A DNA stretch of 64,000 nt from Protopterus annectens (Eukaryota > Chordata > Ceratodontiformes > Protopteridae), in the NCBI RefSeq assembly GCF_019279795.1, contig NC_056743.1:868416364-868480363 (forward strand), in the 5' to 3' direction. Position numbers and translations under genes: made by a program. The notes below the pieces were generated by a model that worked only from the letters and a program-made list of their open reading frames with translations, made no database searches and was not told where the DNA came from. Positions 56,941 through 64,000 of the stretch are shown here, piece by piece (position 1 is the first letter of the stretch; the number at the start of each line of letters is the position of its first letter).

Positions 56941-57835
56941 AAAGTACTCAATTGTATTTATTACTGCTTGGTGTAACTCATTCTAAGCCTTTTGGTTTAA
57001 ACACTTGGGCTTCGGACCAGTTGTTTTGCACTGAGAGGGTTTGTGGTCTGCACTGTAGTGGCAGAACAGGTAGCTTACATCCTTCTAGGTTGGGAACTGC
57101 TGATTGAGGGCTCAGTGTCTGTTATTCTAAAAGTGTATTAATTCTGGTTTAAGCACTTGGGCTTTCAGGCCAGTTATTTTACAGTAAGAGGGTTCGTGGT
57201 CTGCACTCTTGTGGGAGGAGAGGCTGGACTCTGCCCTTCTGAGCTGGGAATTTCTGGTTAAAGGCTTATAGTGCATGCATATCTGAACTGCTTCTTACTG
57301 AAGTTGGTGCGCCTTGTTTGCTGTGGCATAGACTGGATTCGGGCCTGCTGGATCTAGGTTTGTTTGTGTAACTTGAGCACTAATCCAGGCATTCTCTAAA
57401 GTATTCAGTTGTATTTATTACTGCTTGGTAGTAACTTGATTAAAGTGTAGCTATCATTCTAAGTCTTTTGGATTAAGCACTTGGGCTTCAGACCAGCTGT
57501 TTTACATTAGGAAGGTTTGTGGCATGCACTGTGGTGGCAGGACAGGTAGCTTTCATACTTCTAAGTTGGGAACTGCTGATTGAGAGCCCAGTGTCTGTTA
57601 TTCTTAAAGTGTATTAGTTCTGGTTTAAGCACTTGGGCTTCAGGCCAGTTATTGAAGGTTTGTGGTCTGCACTCTTGTGGGAGAAGAGGCTGGACTCTGC
57701 CCTTCTGAGCTGGGAATTTCTGGTTAAAGGTTTATAGTGCCTGAATATTTTAACTGTATCTTACTGAAATTGGTACACCTTGTTTGCTGTAGCATAGACT
57801 AGATCCAGGCCTGCTGAATCTAGCTTTGTTTATAT
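56941..57835 (+). repeat. Tandem ~457-bp units in the CR1 copy 2 5' leader
   Basis: AAAGTACTCAATTGTATTTA at 56941 and AAAGTATTCAGTTGTATTTA at 57398 start two units. Inside each, AAGCACTTGGGCTTC-type segments occur twice (56998 and 57151; 57475 and 57626), so each unit looks like an older duplication of about 150 bases. Sequence is unrelated to the 650-bp units of CR1 copy 1. Confidence 0.75.
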
Positions 57836-58139
57836 GCTTGTTGTTTGCTTGTTATTTCCCTGGAACGCTAATTCCACCTAATACGCGGCTTCTCAGCGCT
57901 TCTGTGGATCACTAGTGATATCTGCATTGCTTACTGTACTTATTTCCTTGTTTCACTTGAAAGAAAGTTACTGTTTGTCGTTTTTGCATTTAAGTTACCT
58001 GTAACACATTGCACTTAAGTTACCTGGCACTTGCTCACTAAAGCAATTATATAAGTCAGCACTAAAAATTAAAAGCACTACACCCTCACTCCCCACTGGC
58101 CCTGGTTTTCAATTAAGGAATTCCCAATATTATTCTAGC

Positions 58140-59093
58140 TTGTCCAAAGGTCAGTTGTCAATCTCCTCTCCGGTCCAGCTGGTGAATCTGGGAATCTTGA
58201 GGCAATGTTACAACTGCCTCATGTACACAGACAACCCTCTCCTCCTCCCAACAAATTCCAACACATGTGAGAGATGCAACCATATAGCCAAACTGGAGGC
58301 TAAGCTCTCTCAGCTCAGTACTGGCATAACCAGTCAGGAGGAGAAGGAAACCACACTCACTACAATTCCAGTCTCACATAGACCTACCACGACAGCAAAC
58401 CAAACAAATAATCACACAAAAACATACTCAGAGGCTCTAAATAAAGATCTGCCGAAGCAGCAGAGACCTCCAAAGCAGACACCCAAGCAGCCGCTACCCC
58501 AAAACAAAACACGTGCAACACATATCTCACAAAGCCAGTGTGCCAAACAGTCACAGCCCTTAAGACTAAACAACACACCTGATACACTTGTAATAGGTGA
58601 CTCTATCGTCAGGCACACTGACGTCCTGCTCACCAGGCTGAACAAGGAGAGGGTCATGGTGAGCAGCCTGTCGGGCGCTAGGATCCGCCACATAACACAA
58701 GCACTCAGGTCACTCCAAGGCAAGTACAAATATGACTCAGTCATTGTCCATGCTGGTGTGAATGACCTGAGACGTACCTCCCTGGACTACATGAAAAGAG
58801 ACATAAAGGAGCTCTCTGAGCATGTAGCCCAGGCCGGTATGACCGTGACCTTGAGTAGCATCTTACCCTCACCAAGAATGATGCCACAGTATGAAGACAA
58901 GATGATCAATTTCAACAATTGGCTTAAGTACTGGTGTCATTCAAAGGGGATCCAATGCCTGTCAGCTTGGGATGATATGCTGAACAAGCCACGATGCTTC
59001 GCTAGGGAAGGCTTGCACCTGTCACCCCTGGGCTTTTGGATATTGGCAAAGGCTCTTGCTACCCCCATAGTGCCTTTTTTAGGCAAGGCTTAA
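58140..59093 (+). CDS. CR1 ORF1 with zinc-ribbon and SGNH esterase domain (copy 2)
   Basis: The frame of 317 codons starts at TTG (58140), where copy 1 has ATG, so the original start was probably ATG now changed, or translation would need the next Met. Cys pairs C23/C26 and C43/C46 form a likely zinc ribbon, followed by a short coiled coil (AKLEAKLSQL) and a basic Gln/Pro linker. The esterase domain has GDSIVRH with Ser155, HAGVND with Asn208 and GLHLSPLG with His293, so the Ser, Gly/Asn and His blocks of SGNH hydrolases are all present. The acidic partner before His is E rather than D. In CR1 elements this domain is thought to act in the RNP. The frame is otherwise open, and its end overlaps the ORF2 frame by some bases. 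Confidence 0.84.
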   Translation: MSKGQLSISSPVQLVNLGILRQCYNCLMYTDNPLLLPTNSNTCERCNHIAKLEAKLSQLSTGITSQEEKETTLTTIPVSHRPTTTANQTNNHTKTYSEALNKDLPKQQRPPKQTPKQPLPQNKTRATHISQSQCAKQSQPLRLNNTPDTLVIGDSIVRHTDVLLTRLNKERVMVSSLSGARIRHITQALRSLQGKYKYDSVIVHAGVNDLRRTSLDYMKRDIKELSEHVAQAGMTVTLSSILPSPRMMPQYEDKMINFNNWLKYWCHSKGIQCLSAWDDMLNKPRCFAREGLHLSPLGFWILAKALATPIVPFLGKA

Positions 59094-59143
59094 AAGACAA
59101 ACCCACCTCCATTGGTATCACAAGGGATAAGAAACTAAGAGTA

Positions 59144-61931
59144 ATGCTACTCAACGCCAGAAGTCTAAACCTCAAGATGCACGCACTTGAAACTCTCCTT
59201 AGCATGGAGAACATCGATATCTGTGCAGTAACAGAAACCTGGTTCAGGGCTCCCGAGAGCACCCCAGCACTACCAGGTTATACCTCATACCATGCTTTTC
59301 GGCCCCAAAACTTGGACCGAACCACAAAAGGAGGGGGAGTATCGATATTCATCAAAGATGCCCACACCTCCAGGTTGGTGGCAAAGCACGAAGCATCAGA
59401 GACTATCCATGTGCAACTAACAGTGGGTAAAACTGCCTTCCAGTTTATAGCCTGCTACAGACCACCCTCCCAAACCCAGGAAACCCACTCGGCCTTCCTG
59501 AGAACACTGGAAAATATGTAGGTCTCTCCAAACACCATTATATTGGGCGACTTCAACTACCCAAACATAGACTGGGAGCATTACTCTAGCTCCAACACCC
59601 TAGCCCAAAGGTTCCTAGAATTTATAAACTCAAATGCTATGGAACAACTTGTTACCACTCCCACAAGAGGGGAAAACATACTGGACCTGATCATCACCAA
59701 CATGGGGACTCTATGCTCCAGACCAGAAGTGTATCCCTCACTGGTAAGATCAGACCATAAACTAATCTCACTGGATATTCACATCCCGACCCCACCCCCT
59801 GCCCAGAAAACCGCAGTGAAAAACTTCTCTAAAGCAAATTTCACACTCCTCAAAACTGAGGTGGAATCCTTCAAAGCCCCCGGGCCTGTGGAAAATACGG
59901 CCCAGACCGCAGAATCCTTTATAAACGCATTCTATGAACACCTAAAGGAATGCATGGATCATGCGATCCCAAATAAAACCAAGACCCAATCCTCCAAAGG
60001 CAGACGTCCTGTCTGGTGGACCCCAGCCATAAACAAACTATACAATAGAAGGAGGAAGCTACTAAATGATAGAGCAAAATCCCAAAAAGGGAAGGCATCA
60101 CTGATCAGTATTAGCAAAAAACTACGGGCACACACAAAATTGTCTAAGGCTAGCTTCGAGAGAAAAATTGCACAGGACACTAAGGATAATCACAAGGCTT
60201 TCTTTAGTTATGTTAGGATCCTGGGTGGTAATTCCCAGATATGCTCAGAATTAGTCCAAAATGACAAAAAATACACCGAACCCACAGACATTGCCAACAT
60301 CCTAGCTGACAGGTTCAGCAAACTTCTCCCACCAAAAGGGCAAATATCTATCCCAGCAGAGTGCTGTCCCCCTGACATCTCAGATGCTCAGGTAAGAGCC
60401 GCCCTCTCCAAAGCAAAAAACACAGCATCAGTGGGACCAGATGGTGTCCCGGGCTGCGTCCTACATGAACTCCAAGAAGATCTAAACCCAAATATAAAAC
60501 TACTGTTCAATCTCAGCCTTACTACAGGATATGTGCCCAAAGAGTGACGTACAGCAACACTGGTCCTTCTCCATAAAGGTGGTGCCTCAACGGATCTTGG
60601 ACACTATCGCCCCATAAGCCTGACTAGGTTGGTCTGCAAAGCTATGGAAAGGATCATCATGGACCTCATAAATAAAGATATTGGGGACCTACAAACACTG
60701 GATCCTACCCAGTTCGGCTTTGTTAAGGGCAAATCCTGCCTCTTAAACCTGGTTGATTTCTTTGAAACAGTCACCAAGGCCATTGACGAAGGGAAGGTGG
60801 TCCACACAGCCTACCTGGACCTAGCAAAAGCCTTCAATACAATACCCCACTCGGGCATTATAGATAAGCTCACCAGCTTAAATATAAACCCCTATGTCAC
60901 TAGATGGATTGCAAACTGGCTCAAGGACAGAACCCACATGGTTAGAATTGCTGGGGCCATGTCAGACTCCAAACCAGTTACAAGTGGTGTCCCACAAGGC
61001 TCAGTCCTGGGACCTCTCTTGTTCGGTATATATTTCTCGGAGGTACAGGCCAACACGGAAGGACTGTGGCTGACCAAGTTCGCAGATGACTGCAAACTGG
61101 GCGCCATAATCGACTCTTCAGTCGACACAAGCATCCTCCAAAAGGGCCTCATAGAAACAGACAACTGGTGCCAGAGCCATGGCCTCAAGCTAAATGCCAA
61201 AAAGTGTATAGTCATCCCCTTTGGCAAAAACAAAGTGCCCACAAATTACCACATAGGTGGTAATCCATTAAGTACAGAAGAAGTAATTAGGGACCTGGGG
61301 ACCCAAGTTTATGGCAATCCCTCATTTGACAACCATGTGGCCAAAGTGGTTAGAAAAACATTTTATATAGCCCACCTAATCATGAAGGGATTCACATCTA
61401 GATCAGGGGACGTCATCGTGCCTCTTTACTCATCCCTCATCAGGCCCATAATTGAGTACAATGCCCCTTTTGGGATGTACCTTACCAGACACCTGCAGCA
61501 ACTGGAAAGACCCCAAAAGTACCTCACCAAGTGGATCAAAGGGCTCAAACAGATGCCATATGCTGCCTGGTTAAAGAAACTCCAGCTCTTACTCAGTGGC
61601 ATACCGCCTGTTTAGAGGCGATCTGTGCCTGACGTATAAAGCCATGTCCAACCCGGAATTAATGGACATGCTGCACCTCAGAAAATCCAAATCCCATCGA
61701 GCTACGCGCACGAGAGACTTGAACCTCAGCACTGAAATAAATAGGACATGCTGGAGGGACAGATTCTTAACACAGAGGCTCCCTTCACTCTGGAATAAAA
61801 TCCCAGTCCAGGTTAGGCAGAGTCCCTCATTGACTCTCTTCAAGAGGAATCTTGATGAGTGGATGGGAGATCGTAGGTTTACCCCGGGTATCACTTCTGT
61901 GTCACTGGTAGACAGAGGCACAGTATACTAA
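59144..61931 (+). pseudogene. CR1 ORF2: APE endonuclease and reverse transcriptase (copy 2)
   Basis: I take ATG 59144 (MLLNARSLNLKMHAL), the usual start of the APE domain. Endonuclease motifs: DICAVTETWF, LGDFNYPNIDW, VRSDHKLISL. RT motifs: GPDGVPGCVLHEL, YRPISLTRL, AYLDLAKAFNTI, VPQGSVLGPLLFG, KFADDCKLGAI with the catalytic DD. Compared with copy 1, there are an in-frame TAG at 59519-59521, an in-frame TGA at 60545-60547 (a Trp codon in copy 1, KEWHTAT), and an extra base near 61590 that moves the end (AYRLFRGDLCLTYKAMSNPE) to another frame ending at 61931. With only three defects this is the best preserved LINE here. Confidence 0.87.
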
Positions 61932-62609
61932 CCTCGAAAAAGGGCATAGCAAAATAAATTTAAAATGGGTGGCGAAAGCCAAACACATTCTGGCTAGGCT
62001 TATAAATGCCCTAGGGCAGATAGCCTAGTATGAACCTATGAACCTATACTTGATTTTTCATAGAGATAGTGTCTCTGAGAACTAATCCGTCATTTCTGCC
62101 TAAAGTGATTTCTGAAATGTCCATTAATCAAGCCATTGAATTGCCGGTTTTCTTTCCCAATCATTCAAACCGAGGAGAGTATTGCCTACGTACCATAGAT
62201 ATACACAGGCAAATCTGTTTTTACTTAAACAGGACTAAACCCTTTCATAAATCTGACCAGTTATTTTTGGCTTTTTCTGGACCTAGATTAGGATCTGCTG
62301 TTGATAAGGTCACATTAGCTAGATGGTTGAAGGACTGTGTGATCTTCATTTATACACAGCGTAATATCTCATTGCCTACTACCATAAAAGCTCATTCAGC
62401 AAGGTCGGTGGCAACTTCTGCTGCCTTCCATGTCAGAGCTTCTGTACATGACATCTGTGCAGCTGCAACTTGGGCTACGCCTCATACCTTCATCAATCAT
62501 TACAAATTGAATTTGGCCTCCAGGGGAAGAGCATCTTTCGGTTCTATGGTACTCAGGAATCTACTTCCATGAGAGCCTCCCAGGAATAGAGGTAGCTGGG
62601 GACTCTGTC

Positions 62610-62710
62610 CCATGCGTAAGGAATGAACGAGGATTAACAATATCAGATAAAGAAGTTATGTCTTACCATAACATTCCATCTGTATTGTTGATCCTCGTTC
62701 AGTCATTACG
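62610..62710. repeat. DIRS internal complementary region
   Basis: Bases 62610-62648 are the reverse complement of the left ITR start (50957-50996) and 62650-62710 are the reverse complement of the right ITR end (62932-62992, GTCTTACCATAACATTCC against GGAACGTTATGGTAAGAC). Such a region, complementary to both ends side by side, is the template for circle completion in DIRS elements. Confidence 0.85.
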
Positions 62711-62820
62711 ACCCTCCCTCCTTCCCCCTCCTGTGGTTTCTAGTGGATCTCACCATCCGGTTCTCTTAGGTTATTTGACCAGAGGTTGCCTCTGCCATCT
62801 TTAACTTGCAAACTCAATCT

Positions 62821-62992
62821 GAGGTAACAGGGAGAGGGGGATTGTGGGTAAGAGTTTAGCATGAGAGTTTGAAGCTGACGCAAGCTTGGAAAATGGCTGG
62901 CTCTGTTGCGAGCTCGGAACCGATACCCATGCGTAATGACTGAACAAGGATCAACAATACAGATGGAACGTTATGGTAAGACATAACTTCTT
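62821..62992 (+). repeat. DIRS right inverted terminal repeat
   Basis: Inverted relative of 50957-51106 with an extra outer part (about 62965-62992) that has no partner in the left repeat but is matched by the internal complementary region, as is usual in DIRS elements. Confidence 0.82.
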
Positions 62993-63237
62993 TATTTTTA
63001 TTTAGGTCTATTTCTTAGGTTTTCCACATAGACTTGAGTCACTGCGAGGAAATACCACAGGAGTTTGGGTCTCAGGGCATCTGTGATTCTTATGATACCT
63101 CTGGCAAAACTCCACATGAGAAAGATACAGTGGTATCTGAAATGTCTTTGGTCCCAACATCAACATGCATTATTTCAAATCCCAGTGATGGGGCTCTTCA
63201 GAGAAAGAGGAGACAGCTTCTTTCAAAAAACTCTGCT

Positions 63238-63436
63238 AGAGTGCCTTCTATGCGGAGTCTGCATGTCCTCCCTGTGTTCGTGTGGGTTTCCTCTGGGTGC
63301 TCCGATTTCATTTCCTCCCACATTACAAAGACATGCGTCTGGATTGTTTCCCCCCAGGCCTTCGCTGAAAATTGACTTTGTTCCAAGTCGGACTTTCCCA
63401 GTTAACAAATAATAAATAAATAAATAAAATAAAAAA
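63238..63436 (+). mobile_element. SINE with L2-type LINE 3' tail, 5' truncated
   Basis: The first half (GAGTGCCTTCTATGCGGAGT, TGTGGGTTTCCTCTGGGTGC, CAAAGACATGCGTCTGG) is the same body as the V-SINE copies. After GGCCTTCGCTGAAAA it switches to CAAGTCGGACTTTCCCAG then TTAACAAAT and TAAA repeats, the same tail as the L2-type LINEs at 37.3 and 45.8 kb. The tRNA-like head is missing and the exact 5' edge is unclear. Confidence 0.8.
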
Positions 63437-63589
63437 GACTGTACATGGAAGGGTACTAGAAATTTTTATCTGCAAGCCAAACTTTATATACAATAAAATG
63501 CATACTGCTGATGATGTACTGTATGTTTTAGATTTGAAAATAGTTGATCTGATGCTGTCATTTTCATTCATTCCTCAACAAATGGGTGT

Positions 63590-64000
63590 CTGATCCCTCC
63601 TCAGATCTGACTCAGCTGCATTTGCTTTAGACTCTTGGATCTGACTCTTGAGCTCCTCTCTTTACCCACAATGCCTCAGATCCCTGTAATACCTCAGATC
63701 TCATTTGCCCTTCTCAGCTATAGACATGGATTTAGTTTTTTTGAGTGTAGCTTTTCAACTTTTGGGAGTAAAAGTAGACTATCTATATTTTTTCTAGATA
63801 TACTACTCCTGTATCTTTCATTCTTCCTCCCTTTTTCCAGTTTTTCAGTTTTCTCAGCTTTACGTTTAAAACCTTTTTTTCCCCTACCCATTTGTCTTGG
63901 GTACTTTTATTACCGTTATTGGTAACGTTTCTCTCTTTTTATCCCTTTGCTAAATTTCTCGTATCCAGTTTTGGGGTATTTCTTAAATACCATTGCTGGA
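63590..64000 (+). mobile_element. Possible leader of a second DIRS-type fossil, cut by the window end
   Basis: GGGTACTTTTATTACCGTTATTGG and following bases near 63899-64000 recall the hairpin-rich leader of the DIRS element at 51300-51400 (TTTACCATCGTTGGTAATCG, TTGTACCATTGTTGGTAC). No coding sequence is in view. Assignment rests on this short motif only. Confidence 0.4.

Larger units (their letters stand above)
56304..62048 (+). mobile_element. CR1-type LINE, full length, inserted in a DIRS element (copy 2)
   Basis: The boundaries follow from the DIRS tracts on either side: recombinase sequence stops near 56303 and resumes near 62049, giving a CR1 of about 5745 bases. It has a ~1.84-kb leader with tandem units, ORF1 (58140-59093), ORF2 (59144-61931) and a 3' end with GGCTAGGCTTATAAATGCC and repeats of ATGAACCT. 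Few defects exist in ORF2 (two stops, one frameshift) and ORF1 is open apart from its start codon, so it is recent. Confidence 0.88.
50957..62992 (+). mobile_element. DIRS-type tyrosine-recombinase retroelement fossil, split by a CR1 LINE
   Basis: Parts in order: left inverted terminal repeat (50957-51106), leader with short hairpins, gag-like region (about 51410-53500) with Cys-rich start and a Ser/Ala/Pro-rich repeat section, RT (about 54180-54700; YLDDWLI), RNase H (DASLMGCGG near 55017), DAM-methylase-like domain (near 55430-55690), tyrosine recombinase (about 55800-56303, resuming at 62049-62572), internal complementary region (62610-62710) and right inverted terminal repeat (62821-62992). 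Such an arrangement is diagnostic of the DIRS1 group. Without the CR1 insert it is about 6.3 kb, so looks whole in length. It is broken by a handful of interruptions besides the CR1, and it is moderately young. No TSD is expected, since these elements integrate by recombinase. Confidence 0.88.

Noticed and set aside
1-64000. CRISPR arrays, operons, rRNA or standalone tRNA genes
   Set aside because: The sequence is eukaryotic repeat DNA. tRNA-like stretches are SINE heads, and the regular repeats are LINE leaders or microsatellites.

Overview
This window is transposable-element DNA from a vertebrate nuclear genome. I see no complete host gene, no rRNA gene and nothing prokaryotic. It contains CR1, L2-type and L1/Tx1-type LINEs, Penelope-like elements (PLEs) with GIY-YIG endonucleases, tyrosine-recombinase retroelements of the DIRS/Ngaro type, tRNA-derived SINEs including V-SINE-type copies, and a small hAT. 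This mix suggests a non-amniote with a large, repeat-rich genome. A lungfish is my first guess and an amphibian the second, but the species cannot be fixed from sequence alone.

Layout. 1-2.6 kb: antisense L1/Tx1 remnant with a PLE end fragment. 4.3-11.8 kb: two head-to-head PLE copies forming a palindrome of about 7.5 kb, bounded by a 15-bp target-site duplication (TSD). 12-14.6 kb: antisense L1 ORF1/linker remnant with a small PLE palindrome in it. 14.6-20.5 kb: antisense, nearly full-length CR1 whose 5' leader holds tandem ~650-bp units. 20.5-23.4 kb: further CR1 and L1 pieces, with a 216-bp PLE palindrome and a SINE inserted. 23.4-26.3 kb: decayed YR retroelement. 26.5-27.2 kb: V-SINE split by a hAT. 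27.2-30.8 kb: unassigned sequence that keeps many CpGs. 30.8-32.8 kb: L1 3' half with a full-length V-SINE. 33.4-38.2 kb: nest of L2 LINE inside PLE inside foldback repeat. 38.8-40.1 kb: another PLE palindrome carrying a CR1-tailed SINE. 40.7-45.9 kb: L2-type LINE with a 2A-like motif, split by a PLE palindrome. 46.5-47.8 kb: SINEs. 48.6-63 kb: an old DIRS remnant followed by a nearly whole-length DIRS fossil, itself split by a 5.7-kb CR1. 63.2-64 kb: a SINE with an L2 tail and the start of a second DIRS-like leader.

How the parts relate. The LINEs supply reverse transcriptases, and two SINE types carry the 3' tails of the CR1 and the L2 seen here, so they look like their dependents. The most distinctive signal is the PLE pattern. 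Six loci are inverted dimers with 3' ends facing outward, and four of them have clear TSDs of 14-16 bp or 13 bp (a fifth has 9 bp). Nearly every 3' end carries a hammerhead-ribozyme-like motif whose stem II covaries between families.
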